A stretch of 64,000 bases of DNA. It comes from Alphaproteobacteria bacterium (lineage in GTDB: Bacteria; Pseudomonadota; Alphaproteobacteria; Rhizobiales; Rhizobiaceae). Location: NCBI GenBank assembly GCA_024742485.1, contig JANSYK010000001.1:248001-312000 (forward strand), read 5' to 3'. The notes beneath the pieces were generated by a model. It saw only the letters and a program-made list of their open reading frames with translations. It was not told the DNA's origin and ran no database searches. Positions 47,001 to 56,936 of the stretch are shown piece after piece. How positions within the stretch are numbered: the first letter of the stretch is position 1; each line of letters starts with the position of its first letter. The position numbers and the translations under genes are program-made.

Positions 47001-47098
47001 TTGCTCCAACCAACAACACGGTGGAAATCTCGCTCGCGCCGTTTCAGATACTGACACTGCGCCTGACACTGGATTCAAAACACGCCTCAACGCGATAG
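44009..47098 (+). CDS. Alpha-mannosidase, glycoside hydrolase family 38
   Basis: 1029 residues, full length for bacterial GH38. No signal peptide, so cytoplasmic. Catalytic domain: zinc-binding HGIGHAHMDVAYLWPI (His and Asp), GGMWVEPDLNIPGPEALIRQ, and nucleophile Asp in VLWLPDTFGFPAQIPQL; later EHYMEGHRGVYTSQGWIK. The middle helical and the C-terminal beta-sandwich domains follow (NQFHDIITGTSIGAVFEDA). It releases alpha-mannose from oligosaccharides or glycoconjugates. Start overlaps the ATPase stop, making it the last gene of the uptake operon; the imported ligand is probably degraded in the cytoplasm. Confidence 0.93.
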   Translation: MSGRWPFTAEKVASRLSLIAPFVHRRILALPHFRMLPLPGATLNPPICQDPATWQEISHETYWGHADLNFVMKSEFEIPKGWNRERIALYLPLGVMGDIFNHPEAMVYVDQQPLGSADRYHHTVPLPPNVCDGKRHVVSLHGWTGLSGWPPDPTSKAKLFMGVPAIIERDPVLLDFHRTAHTALDAANALDVESAESHALLAVLDRAVTALDTRDPISDALYDSAQNALDLLKRGIAMAGPALDVTLHGIGHAHMDVAYLWPISQIRLKNARTYSNVLRLMDENPDYRFSHSQPQLYAMTAEDYPQLFDRIAERVSEGRWEVMGGMWVEPDLNIPGPEALIRQLTLGRGYFRDTFGDVETPVLWLPDTFGFPAQIPQLMRLAGLKWFVTNKLNWNQINQVPSSTHRWEGLDGSQVLAHILTTPRDVQYLPFPTNYKSDLSAAEVLGTWNRSTAQDQLKDLPICYGYGDGGGGPTEDLLAKARTYRAMPGMPQIKPSSVRDVFQAIEKVAADLPLWKGEHYMEGHRGVYTSQGWIKRANRKAEWALHEAEAMAAMAGQVPDLQKAWQLLCLNQFHDIITGTSIGAVFEDARRDYVQIMKIAESASRQAAEAISIREPSVCNTSPVSGPRLALISGDHVSGGQQVESGTLIYFDNLPSYSVTPISAMCIPNGAAECRQDADLVVMENPALRITIDQDGQLQSVFDKAEQRQILDGEAPGNQLLAFEDRPICWDAWDIDPSYEDRCENLSGTVTREIVETGPLRVSVRITKAWRNSIIRQEIRLSAHSNRIDFVTDVDWHETHTLLKAAFPTGIDAKRAQFDTQWGRVERATTHDTSFDAARFEVPAQKWAQVSNKNHAVAVLNDCKYGYDIQGGVIRITLIKCATSPDPNADQGRHEFTYSLLPYSISNPKELDVEAYDLNAPLRSIPTCKAGTTKSAPLVTCSNDNVIIETVKPAFDQNGIVVRVFEARDRHATTVLSFNSTITSADIVTISEEPIEPLAPTNNTVEISLAPFQILTLRLTLDSKHASTR

Positions 47099-47161
47099 AC
47101 CGGCGCGTCCGAACCAACATGGGAACTCAGCTTAAACGCGCGGTGTGCAGATTGAGCAGCA

Positions 47162-47189
47162 CGGCCGGTCGCACGCTGGCAACCGGCCG
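47162..47189. terminator. Hairpin between convergent genes
   Basis: CGGCCGGT (47162-47169) and ACCGGCCG (47182-47189) form an eight-base GC-rich stem with a 12-base loop between the convergent mannosidase and M23 peptidase genes. There is no T-run, so it may act with Rho. Confidence 0.4.
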
Positions 47190-47206
47190 AGTGACCTTGA
47201 TCGGGC

Positions 47207-48772
47207 TTATCTGAAGCCGGTGGTCCAATTGGCACTCATGAGTTGCTTGAAGCCGGTTGCATTCTGCTTCAACCGGAGTTTTTTGGTTGCGCCGCTGGCG
47301 ATCTTTTGAACCAGCAAGTGGCCGGTGCCGCCATCGGAATATGGTGTGATCGTGGAATATCCGCTGGACCAGTTCAGGTTGCTGACATGTTCCAGCCCGC
47401 GGCCATTGGTGCGCACCAGCCAGATCTTTGCGGTCCCGTCGGCCGTGTCATAGCCGAACATGTACCGTTTTCCATTGCGGGGCATCAGGGCGAAATGGCT
47501 CCAGTTCTTGCGCCGGTTGCCGGACCAGACGGATTCGACTTCGATGACCTCTCCACCCGACTGCGTCGCCTTTTTTAGCCTGATGACCTCCATTTTTCCG
47601 CTGCCGCCCTTGTAAAGAAGCACGTAACGGCGCGGACCTTCCTCATAGGGCACCAGATGGGTGTAGCCTTTTCCGATCCTGGTTTTTGTCATCGCAGAAA
47701 AACCGCTGCTGGTCTGATTGATCCGATCGATGTTCAGGAAGCCATACCTGGAATCGTAGGACAGGAAATGTGGTTTGCCGCTGAAATAGACCGGCACCAT
47801 ATGTGTCCAACCGGCATAGACCTTGTATTTTTTCAGAAAAGTCGTACCCGCATGATCCACATGAATGCGCCTGAAAGCGAGTGAGCCGCTGCCGAAATCA
47901 TACAGTAAAACATGGGGTTGGTTGTTGCTGCTCGCGTAGAAGGGCATGATGGTGCTCCAGTTCATGCCCCAATTGACCGCATGGGTCTGGGGATTGTCGC
48001 TACCAGATTTGTGCAACCTGTTGATTCGGATTTGCCCGGATTGCGGGTTGTAGCGAAGAATGTAGTTCGTTCCGCCGGACACCCACCGCGCAAAGGCACC
48101 GCCCGAGCAATTGTGCGAACGGATCTCTTCGGCATCCGCGTCATTCCACCGGCCCCAAAAGTCCGGGTTCCCCTGGTGGGTCTGGGCATCGATCCCGTCC
48201 AGCCGAATGCGCACGCCTTCCCCATTTCCCATGACGGTTCGCCAGCCAGCACTGGCAAGGGTCTCTGCACTGGCATTTGCATTGCGGATCTGTGAGTAGT
48301 GCTGATGGACGGCAGGCGTACCGCTATTGCTCGTCCTGCCGATGATTTCGCCCTGTGCAACGCGACGCCCGACCTTTAGCCGGGGTTTGTCGGGTTCATC
48401 CTCGTTATGGAAGTAATGAGTCCGCCATCCACCGCCGTGGTCTATGAGGACCCAACGCTCCCCTTCCTTTGCACCCGAACCCCAGGTCTTGTCAAAAACC
48501 ACCGTGCCTGCGGCGCTGGCCAGGACAGGCTGTCCCTTGCCCACCGAAACCCCATTCTGATTGCGTTCGATAAAGTCGATACTGTTGGGGTTCGGCCCAT
48601 GCCCCTCATAGGTGGATGCATCCCAGACCTGCCCGCAGGCATAGGGCGCCTGGAAGTCCGGACGTTCCGCCAAAGCCGGCTTGACCAGCGAGACTGTCAC
48701 CAGCGCGGTCGCCAAAATGATGCTGTGACCTTGAACTATCCCGCTCCGGTGGTGATTGCGTGAATGTGCCAT
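47207..48772 (-). CDS. Secreted M23 metallopeptidase with propeller-like repeats
   Basis: 521 residues from ATG 48772 (AAGGAG six bases before it). Signal peptide: IILATALVTVSLVKPALA. M23 (lysostaphin-like) domain at about 45-190: VLASAAGTVVFDKTWG, LIDHGGGWRTHYFHNED, VAQGEIIGRTSNSG and VHQHYSQ, which has the HxH zinc pair of the usual HLHF. From about 235 there are about five units of 45-50 residues, each with a W/Y-[ST] motif and a hydrophobic strand: NWSTIMPF, GWTHMVPV, GYTHLVPY, NWSHFALM, GYSTITPY. These look like beta-propeller or tachylectin-type blades for binding cell-wall or glycan. It may cleave peptidoglycan of other bacteria or remodel its own. Divergent from a large regulator gene. 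Confidence 0.82.
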   Translation of the reverse strand: MAHSRNHHRSGIVQGHSIILATALVTVSLVKPALAERPDFQAPYACGQVWDASTYEGHGPNPNSIDFIERNQNGVSVGKGQPVLASAAGTVVFDKTWGSGAKEGERWVLIDHGGGWRTHYFHNEDEPDKPRLKVGRRVAQGEIIGRTSNSGTPAVHQHYSQIRNANASAETLASAGWRTVMGNGEGVRIRLDGIDAQTHQGNPDFWGRWNDADAEEIRSHNCSGGAFARWVSGGTNYILRYNPQSGQIRINRLHKSGSDNPQTHAVNWGMNWSTIMPFYASSNNQPHVLLYDFGSGSLAFRRIHVDHAGTTFLKKYKVYAGWTHMVPVYFSGKPHFLSYDSRYGFLNIDRINQTSSGFSAMTKTRIGKGYTHLVPYEEGPRRYVLLYKGGSGKMEVIRLKKATQSGGEVIEVESVWSGNRRKNWSHFALMPRNGKRYMFGYDTADGTAKIWLVRTNGRGLEHVSNLNWSSGYSTITPYSDGGTGHLLVQKIASGATKKLRLKQNATGFKQLMSANWTTGFR

Positions 48773-48967
48773 GACTAACTCCTTGTTCAAAAGAAACCAG
48801 TCGGCGGTCCGCCCAATGCAATGCGGGATCTCGCCGACAACCAAGGTAGCGTCACAAGACATAAGCATGCTGCAGCGCACATGCCTCCGGGCCCACACTC
48901 AATTTTCAACGGCAGCACACCTAATTTTCTAGACTTGACCGTGGGATCGCCCCTACTCTCACCGAAG

Positions 48968-51637
48968 ATGCTTATTGAGCGAGAAAACGAGGTTCAGACA
49001 TTGCATCAGGTGCTTTCCCAGGTACCTGACAATGGCGGAAGGGTGCTTGTCCTCTATGGTGAGGCCGGCATCGGCAAGAGCAGTTTGATCCATGCCTTTT
49101 TGAGCAATCTTTCCAACAGTGAGAAGGTCGCCTTTGGCATGTGCGACCCCCTCAACACACCCCGGCCGTTGGGACCGGTGCGTGATATAGCGCGTGACAT
49201 CCTCGGATCGCATCCCGAAGCTGAGATACCTTTGACGGAAAGCCTGATGGAGCGGCTGACGGCTTCAGAAAACATTCATGTCATCGTCCTGGAAGACATG
49301 CATTGGGCTGACCAGGCATCGCTGGATTGGCTCAAATATTTTTGTCGCAGGATTGCACTGATCCCGGCAATGCTGATTGTCAGCTTTCGTGATGCCGAAA
49401 TCGACGCGGCTCACCCCTTGCGTTCGGCGCTGGGCGTAATTCCGGGAGACAGAACACAACGTTTGCACCTGTCGCCGCTGTCTCGCGACGGTGTTGCAGC
49501 ATTCGATCTGCCGCCGAACATGTCCGCCGACCAGCTGTATGACATTACGGACGGCAATCCCTTCTTCGTGTCCGAGATCCTCAATAATGCCGATGATGTG
49601 GAGACCGTTCCAGACTCTATCCGGGACGCGGTGAACGCCCGGGTCAATCAGCTGTCACCAAGTCTGCAAAGCCTCCTTGAAGCCAGTTCCTGCTTTCCGG
49701 GCGACATCGAACCGAAGTTTCTCCAACCAATTATCGATCGACCGGTCAAGGATGAACTCGCGGTTGCAGAGCGGCTTGGTCTACTTGTTCACGGCGTGAA
49801 CGGGTTCCGGTTCCGACACGAACTCGCGCGTCTCGCCACCCAAATGCGCCTATCGGAAACGGAAAGACAGGCAATTCACGGTCAGCTTCTCGATGCACTG
49901 CTGGCGCACAATGCGCTGGGTCCGCTTCTTGCCGATATTGTCCATCACGCCGAAGGGGCGCGTGAGGTTGAAACGCTTCTATGTTTCGCTCCGATGGCGG
50001 CCAAGGAAGCCGCCCGCATGGGTGCACATAGGGAGGCCGCACAATACCTCTTCGCGGCAATGAAACACGCCGAAGATGCCGAACCGGGCGTTGCCGCGGA
50101 AATCTACGAAATGTGGGCCTATGAGGCCGGGCTGGCCCTGACCATTGACGACGACGTGATCGACGCGCGCAAACGGGCAGTCAGCCTGTGGAAGAAACTG
50201 GGACAAATGGACCGTGTGGGCGAAAATCTCAGGTGGTTGTCCCGCTTGCACTGGTATCGGGGCGAGCCCGAACAAGCGCAGGCCTATCTCGAGGAGGCGA
50301 TAGAAACACTGCAGGGCATTCCGTCCGAGGCGGCGGCAATGGCCTTTGGCCTGCGCGCCCAGTTCCATATGCTACGTGACGAGATGGAGGCGGCACAGGA
50401 GTGGGGAAAAAAGGCCCTGGCAATCGCCGAAACAGTTGATGCGCCTGAGGTCAAAGCACATGCACTGAATACCATTGGAGCGGCCAAACTGTTTCGTGGA
50501 GATCTGACGGGTGAGACGTTGCTGCGTGAAAGCCTTGCGCTTTCCCTTGAGTACGACTTTCACGAACAGGCTGCGCGGGCCTACACAAATCTGGCAGAGT
50601 GTCTCATTGAACTTGGAGAAATCGAAAGGGCAGAACCCTTCCTTGACGAAGGCGTAACCTTCGATATCGCGCACGATCTGGATTCCTGGACTTACTATCT
50701 TGTTGGCCGAAAGGCGCAGCTCCGGTTCGAACAGCATCGGTATACGGAAGCCGTCGACATCGCCAAAGGCGTGCTTTCACGGCAAAATCAAACGGTCCTG
50801 ATGCAACTGCCTGCAAAGATCGTCCTGGCAAGATCATTGCTTCGTCTCGGCGATTCGGCAGCCCGCGAGCGCCTGGAGGACGCCTTCCACGATGCCTCGC
50901 AAATCGGCGAACTTCAATATATCGCGGTTGTTCGGACGGCCTTTATCGAAGCGGCCGTCCTTTGGGGTCAATCCGATCTAGCACGACCTCACATCAAGGA
51001 GATTGAAAAGCTCTCCTTCTCATCGCTCAGCCCGCGAAAATGGGCTGACTTCGTCTTCTGGGCGGATCGCGTGGATGACGGTTTGTCGGGCGAATATTCC
51101 GACAACCTCCCCGAGGCATTCCGTTTGGATCATCAAGGGGAGTTTGAGGCAGCGGCAAAAGCTCTGCGGTCGCAGGAGCTCAAATACCTTGCCGCCACCA
51201 GTTTGTGTCGCTCGCAGGCGAAAGGCGCATTGGCCACTGCCGATCGCTGGTACGAGGAAATCGGTGCACTGGCAGGGAGAAAGTACATCAGAAGCACCTT
51301 CGATGTCTCCAGCCAAGGATTGCCGGGGCTGACCCGTGGGCAATACAAGGCCGCCCGGCGTCATCCTTACAGCCTGACCAGCAAGGAACAAATCGTACTG
51401 GGACTGATCATCGAAGGCGCAAGCAACACACGTATTGCAGAGCATCTATCGCGTTCGAAGCGAACAATTGAGAACCATGTCTCTTCAATTCTCAGAAAGT
51501 TTGGCGTCAGCAACCGTGTCGAGCTCATTCTCAGGGCCCAAGCGGAGCCTTGGATCCTCGATCAAGGCCAATCCGGGTCTGGTCTTGCTGGTGGCGACCG
51601 GCACCAATTGGAACCGGGATCAGGGTCAGACACTTAG
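48968..51637 (+). CDS. Large AAA/LuxR-type regulator (MalT/LAL-like)
   Basis: About 890 residues. The N-terminus MLIERENEVQTLHQVL is the usual beginning of this family, followed by Walker A YGEAGIGKSSLIHAF and Walker B HVIVLEDMHWADQASLDWL. The middle 500 residues are helical, TPR-like repeats (ALAIAETVDAPEVKAHALNTIGAAKLF, ARAYTNLAECLIELGEIERAEPFL). The C-terminal LuxR helix-turn-helix is LTSKEQIVLGLIIEGASNTRIAEHLSRSKRTIENHVSSILRKFGV. Such STAND proteins oligomerise on ligand and ATP binding to activate promoters. The reading frame is open back to 48821, and ATG at 48881 is possible; 48968 is chosen from the family N-terminus. It may control the divergent peptidase. The last 30 residues (GQSGSGLAGGDRHQLEPGS) are disordered. 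Confidence 0.85.
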   Translation: MLIERENEVQTLHQVLSQVPDNGGRVLVLYGEAGIGKSSLIHAFLSNLSNSEKVAFGMCDPLNTPRPLGPVRDIARDILGSHPEAEIPLTESLMERLTASENIHVIVLEDMHWADQASLDWLKYFCRRIALIPAMLIVSFRDAEIDAAHPLRSALGVIPGDRTQRLHLSPLSRDGVAAFDLPPNMSADQLYDITDGNPFFVSEILNNADDVETVPDSIRDAVNARVNQLSPSLQSLLEASSCFPGDIEPKFLQPIIDRPVKDELAVAERLGLLVHGVNGFRFRHELARLATQMRLSETERQAIHGQLLDALLAHNALGPLLADIVHHAEGAREVETLLCFAPMAAKEAARMGAHREAAQYLFAAMKHAEDAEPGVAAEIYEMWAYEAGLALTIDDDVIDARKRAVSLWKKLGQMDRVGENLRWLSRLHWYRGEPEQAQAYLEEAIETLQGIPSEAAAMAFGLRAQFHMLRDEMEAAQEWGKKALAIAETVDAPEVKAHALNTIGAAKLFRGDLTGETLLRESLALSLEYDFHEQAARAYTNLAECLIELGEIERAEPFLDEGVTFDIAHDLDSWTYYLVGRKAQLRFEQHRYTEAVDIAKGVLSRQNQTVLMQLPAKIVLARSLLRLGDSAARERLEDAFHDASQIGELQYIAVVRTAFIEAAVLWGQSDLARPHIKEIEKLSFSSLSPRKWADFVFWADRVDDGLSGEYSDNLPEAFRLDHQGEFEAAAKALRSQELKYLAATSLCRSQAKGALATADRWYEEIGALAGRKYIRSTFDVSSQGLPGLTRGQYKAARRHPYSLTSKEQIVLGLIIEGASNTRIAEHLSRSKRTIENHVSSILRKFGVSNRVELILRAQAEPWILDQGQSGSGLAGGDRHQLEPGSGSDT

Positions 51638-51675
51638 ACCATTTCACGTTTCATCAGAAACAGGAAAACGGTATC

Positions 51676-51734
51676 GGCCTTGGATTTTGTTGATGCATTC
51701 GGTTTTTGCCGACTCCGTCAAAAACTGAATTGCC
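51676..51734 (-). repeat. Palindromic repeat, copy 3 of 3
   Basis: The reverse complement reads GGCAATTCAGTTTTTGACGG, then GTCGGCAA and CGAATGCATCAACAAAATCC, matching copy 1 (26-85) at about 52 of 59 positions. It begins 39 bases after the regulator stop and ends 57 bases before the end of the convergent lipoamide dehydrogenase gene. One arm is intact and the other is degenerate, as in copy 1. Confidence 0.75.
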
Positions 51735-51791
51735 CCAGGTGTCGCTGCCCTATTGGTAATCCGACCAATTGGCAGGCCGAAGTCCTTTGGA

Positions 51792-53186
51792 TCAGATATG
51801 CAGCCCTTTGCCGAGGGCCAGCATAGCGGCTTCCTGAATCCCTTCACCCTGGGTGGGATGGGCATGGATTGTAGCCGCAACGTCCTCAAGCGTTGCCCCC
51901 ATTTCCAGCGCCAGAGCAAAGGCAGACGAAAATTCGGATATGTTCTGACCGGCCGCCTGCATGCCGAGCACGAGGTCATTGTCCTTGCGCGCCACGACGC
52001 GAACGAAACCTTGTGTGGCATCAAGCGTCATGGCGCGGCCATTGGCCAGGAGCGGAAACTTCCCGACCTTGACCTCATACCCATTTGCCTTGGCCTCATC
52101 CGCAGAAAAACCGACAGAGACGATTTCCGGATCCGTGAAGCAAACGGCAGGAATGGCTGCCGGCTCAAAGCTGCGACGTTTTCCCGCGATGATTTCGGCG
52201 ACGACGTTGCCCTGCGCCATGGCACGGTGGGCCAGCATCGGTTCGCCCGTCACGTCTCCAATGGCAAAGACATCGGTCATGGAGGTTCGGCACTGGGCGT
52301 CGATCCTGATGGCCGACCCGTTCATCGCCAGACCGAGTTCCGACAAACCCCATCCCTTCAGACGCGCCCGGCGACCGACCGTCACCAGGACCTTGTCAGC
52401 CTCCAGATTCTGTGCAACGCCGTCGGGACCTGCGACCTCCAGGACATCGCCCTTGTCACTCATGGCAACGGCTTTGGTGTCAAGCAGTACATCCACACCA
52501 AGATCTTTCAGGCGTTTTCCAACCAGGGATGACAGTTCCCGATCATATTGCGGCAGCAGATGACCGGTCGCTTCAACGATGGTTACATCAACACCGAACT
52601 TGGCAAATGCCGTTCCCAATTCAAGACCGATATAGCCTCCGCCGACGACCACCAGTTTGGTTGGCAGCGTATCAAGCGCCAGGGCCTGCGTTGACGAAAT
52701 GACCGGCCCACCAAATGGCAGCGCTTCCAGTTCAATGGTTTCCGAGCCGGGCGCCAAGACAATATGCCTGGCCCCTATGGTGATCTGCCCGTCCACGGTC
52801 TCAACGATGCAGGTCTTGCCATCGCGCATGCGACCGGTGCCGGACAACACTGTCACCCCGCTTTTCTTGAGCAATCCGCCGACACCACCGGTCAGCCGCT
52901 CAACGATTCCATCCTTCCAGGTCATCACACCGGGCAGATCAACCGATGGCGGCGCCACCGAGACACCCGGAACCGCGCCCTCAGCAGCTTTCTGCATGTG
53001 AGAGAACGTGTCCGCCATGTGGATGAGTGCCTTGGATGGAATACATCCGACATTCAGGCAGATCCCGCCAAGAGCATCCTTTTCGACCAGAATTGTGTTC
53101 AAGCCCAATTGTCCGGCACGGATCGCAGCAACATATCCGCCGGGTCCACCGCCCAGGACCAGTACTTCGCAGTCGTGCTTGTCCAT
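51792..53186 (-). CDS. lpdA: Lipoamide dehydrogenase (E3) of the branched-chain complex
   Basis: 464 residues. FAD motif [21 protein letters not shown], redox disulfide [20 protein letters not shown] motif [24 protein letters not shown]-contacting [18 protein letters not shown], and the active-site His-Glu in [13 protein letters not shown]. Reoxidises dihydrolipoate with NAD. Directly abuts the E2 stop codon, so it is dedicated to, or at least co-made with, this complex; a second E3 is encoded at 58684-60147. Confidence 0.93.
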   Translation of the reverse strand: MDKHDCEVLVLGGGPGGYVAAIRAGQLGLNTILVEKDALGGICLNVGCIPSKALIHMADTFSHMQKAAEGAVPGVSVAPPSVDLPGVMTWKDGIVERLTGGVGGLLKKSGVTVLSGTGRMRDGKTCIVETVDGQITIGARHIVLAPGSETIELEALPFGGPVISSTQALALDTLPTKLVVVGGGYIGLELGTAFAKFGVDVTIVEATGHLLPQYDRELSSLVGKRLKDLGVDVLLDTKAVAMSDKGDVLEVAGPDGVAQNLEADKVLVTVGRRARLKGWGLSELGLAMNGSAIRIDAQCRTSMTDVFAIGDVTGEPMLAHRAMAQGNVVAEIIAGKRRSFEPAAIPAVCFTDPEIVSVGFSADEAKANGYEVKVGKFPLLANGRAMTLDATQGFVRVVARKDNDLVLGMQAAGQNISEFSSAFALALEMGATLEDVAATIHAHPTQGEGIQEAAMLALGKGLHI

Positions 53187-54458
53187 TTACTGCTCCATAA
53201 ACAGCGTTGCCGGGTTTTCGAGCGATGCCCGGATATGCTGGATGAACTCCGCTGCGTCCCAGCCATCGATAATCCGGTGATCAAAAGACGACGATAAATT
53301 CATCACCTTGCGGGGAACGAACCCTCCATCCAGGTAGACCGGTCGCATGGCAATCTTGTTGACCCCGACAATGGCTACCTCAGGACTGTTGAGAACGGGT
53401 GTTGAGACAATCCCCCCCATCGCGCCAAGCGACGTTACGGTGATGGTTGATCCGGTGAGCTCATCACGCGTAATGGAACCGTCGCGGGCGGCAGTGGCAA
53501 GGCGCTGGGATTCTGCAGCCAGTCCATTGATATCAAGGGTTTCGGCATGACGCACAACGGCGACCATCAGTCCGTTGGATGTCTGAACAGCCATGCCGAT
53601 ATGCGCAGCGCCGAATTGCCTGACAACCCCCGCCTCGTCATCATATAGTGCATTGAGCTTCGGAAACGCCTTCAGAGCGGCCACCATCGACAACATGATG
53701 AATGGCAAGAGCGTCAGCTTTGGCTGATCGTCCCCGCGCTCGGAGTTGAGCCTCGAGCGCAGGTTTTCCAGCTCTGTGACATCAACTTCATCCACATAGG
53801 TGATATGCGGAATACGGCGATTGGCATCCTCAAGCCGCTCGGCGATCTTGCGCCGAAGACCCGTCACCTTCGTTTCAATAATGCTCGTATCGGGTTCCCT
53901 GGCGTGGATGGCGGAGGGAACCGGACCACTCAGATAGGCATCCAGATCGCCGTGCAGGATGCGGCCGGCCGGGCCTGTTCCGCGAACGAATGCCAGCTTT
54001 ACACCGGCATCCATGGCGCGGCGGCGAACACTGGGTGATGCAATCGGCTTTTCGCCCTCTGGCCTTGGCGGACCGGCTGGCGCTTGTCTCGATGCCTGCG
54101 ATTGACGCGGCCGGCTTGCCGGTGATTCGCTCGGCTCAGCAGGTAAATCCGGTGGGGATGCCTCGACGGTGACCGGAGCCGGTGTCGGCGGGGTGTCCCG
54201 CTCCTCCTGCCCCTCACCTTCAACCTCCAGAGTGATGATGGTCGAACCGACGGCGGTCATCACTCCCACCTCGGCATCGATTGCGGATATTTTTCCATCG
54301 GACGGCGACGGCAACTCCACCGTCGCCTTGTCGGTCATGATTGCGCCGAGAACGTCATCTTCCCGTACCAGGTCGCCCACAGCGACATTCCACTCGACGA
54401 TTTCCGCTTCAACGATGCCCTCGCCGACATCCGGCATCCTGATTTTCAGAAGCCCCAT
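53187..54458 (-). CDS. bkdB: Branched-chain 2-oxoacid dehydrogenase E2
   Basis: 423 residues from ATG 54458, overlapping the E1 beta stop (ATGA). Lipoyl domain: IRMPDVGEGIVEAEIVEWNV, lipoyl lysine in IMTDKATVELPSP. E3-binding domain: ASPSVRRRAMDAGVKLAFVRG. Catalytic core ends SSFDHRIIDGWDAAEFIQHI with DHRxxDG. Transfers isobutyryl, isovaleryl or 2-methylbutyryl groups to CoA. The frame extends upstream inside bkdA2 but that part is not E2-like. Confidence 0.92.
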   Translation of the reverse strand: MGLLKIRMPDVGEGIVEAEIVEWNVAVGDLVREDDVLGAIMTDKATVELPSPSDGKISAIDAEVGVMTAVGSTIITLEVEGEGQEERDTPPTPAPVTVEASPPDLPAEPSESPASRPRQSQASRQAPAGPPRPEGEKPIASPSVRRRAMDAGVKLAFVRGTGPAGRILHGDLDAYLSGPVPSAIHAREPDTSIIETKVTGLRRKIAERLEDANRRIPHITYVDEVDVTELENLRSRLNSERGDDQPKLTLLPFIMLSMVAALKAFPKLNALYDDEAGVVRQFGAAHIGMAVQTSNGLMVAVVRHAETLDINGLAAESQRLATAARDGSITRDELTGSTITVTSLGAMGGIVSTPVLNSPEVAIVGVNKIAMRPVYLDGGFVPRKVMNLSSSFDHRIIDGWDAAEFIQHIRASLENPATLFMEQ

Positions 54459-55474
54459 CAGATGACCTCCATCAATGAACGAAGGGCGCGCCCGACGCGG
54501 GCCGGACCGGGAAAATAGTCCCATTCCTGCGCGTGCGGATAAGGCGTATCCCAACCCGTCACCCTTTCGATCGGCGCCTCAAGCGCATAGAAACAGCGTT
54601 CCTGGATCTGGGCGACGATTTCGGCGCCGAACCCTGAGGTCAGGGTCGCTTCGTGCAACACCAGGCAGCGTCCTGTCTTGCTGACCGATTGTGAAATCGT
54701 TTCGATATCAAGCGGCAGCAACGTCCGCAGATCGATGATTTCCGCATCTATTCCGGTTTCTGCCACGGCCGCTTCGGCGACAAAACACATCGTGCCATAG
54801 GTGATAATGCTGACATCAGCGCCCGTCCGCCGGATCGCGGCCTCACCGATCGGCACATTGTAGTGGCCTTCCGGTACCTCGCCCAGCGGATGACTGGTCC
54901 AGTTCCGGGCCGGTTTGTCGTGATGTCCGTCGAAGGGGCCGTTATAGAGCCGCTTGGGTTCAAGAAACACGACGGGGTCATCATCCTCGATGGCGGAGAT
55001 CAGCAAACCTTTGGCGTCGTAAGGTGTTGAGGGCACGATTGTCTTCAGCCCGGATACATGGGTGAAGATCGCCTCGGGGCTCTGGCTATGGGTCTGGCCC
55101 CCGAATATTCCTCCGCCGCAGGGGCTTCTGATGGTAATTGGCGCCGTAAAATCTCCTGCCGACCGGTAGCGCATGCGGGCCGCTTCCGATACGAGCTGAT
55201 CATAGGCCGGATAGATATAGTCGGCGAACTGGACTTCGACACAGGGGCGCAAACCATAGACCGCCATTCCAATGCCGGCCCCCACGATGCCGCTCTCATT
55301 GATCGGACTGTCGAAGACGCGCGATGTCCCATATTTCTTCTGCAGGCCAGCCGTGCAGCGAAACACGCCGCCAAAATAGCCGACATCCTCGCCGAACACG
55401 ACGACATTGTCGTCGCGCTCCAGCATCACGTCCATGGCACTGCGCACTGCCTCGATCATTGTCATCTGGACCAT
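54458..55474 (-). CDS. bkdA2: Branched-chain 2-oxoacid dehydrogenase E1 beta
   Basis: 338 residues: MTMIEAVRSAMDVMLERDDN, VVFGEDVGYFGGVFRCTAGL, RVFDSPINESGIVGAGIGMA, EVQFADYIYPAYDQLVSEAA, GQTHSQSPEAIFTHVSGLK. The potassium- and interface-forming segments of BCKDH beta are all present. Pairs with the E1 alpha product encoded three bases upstream. Length and order are standard for bkdA1-A2-B-lpd operons. Confidence 0.93.
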   Translation of the reverse strand: MVQMTMIEAVRSAMDVMLERDDNVVVFGEDVGYFGGVFRCTAGLQKKYGTSRVFDSPINESGIVGAGIGMAVYGLRPCVEVQFADYIYPAYDQLVSEAARMRYRSAGDFTAPITIRSPCGGGIFGGQTHSQSPEAIFTHVSGLKTIVPSTPYDAKGLLISAIEDDDPVVFLEPKRLYNGPFDGHHDKPARNWTSHPLGEVPEGHYNVPIGEAAIRRTGADVSIITYGTMCFVAEAAVAETGIDAEIIDLRTLLPLDIETISQSVSKTGRCLVLHEATLTSGFGAEIVAQIQERCFYALEAPIERVTGWDTPYPHAQEWDYFPGPARVGRALRSLMEVI

Positions 55475-55477
55475 GAT

Positions 55478-56821
<1,344 letters not shown>

Positions 56822-56936
56822 CTAACAAAGGCAATGGCGCAGCGACAATCTCATTGCGTCGGGCGTACCGATTTTGTTGTTTCCTTGCGCGGACACGACA
56901 GCATCATGCGGGAAACGGGGAATCAATCGGTGAAAA

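Noticed and set aside
36949-48954. Identical 14-mer CGTGGGATCGCCCC upstream of both the PhyH gene and the LuxR-type gene
   Set aside because: About fifteen chance 14-base matches are expected between all pairs of positions in 64 kb, and the flanks do not align, so a shared operator is not supported.
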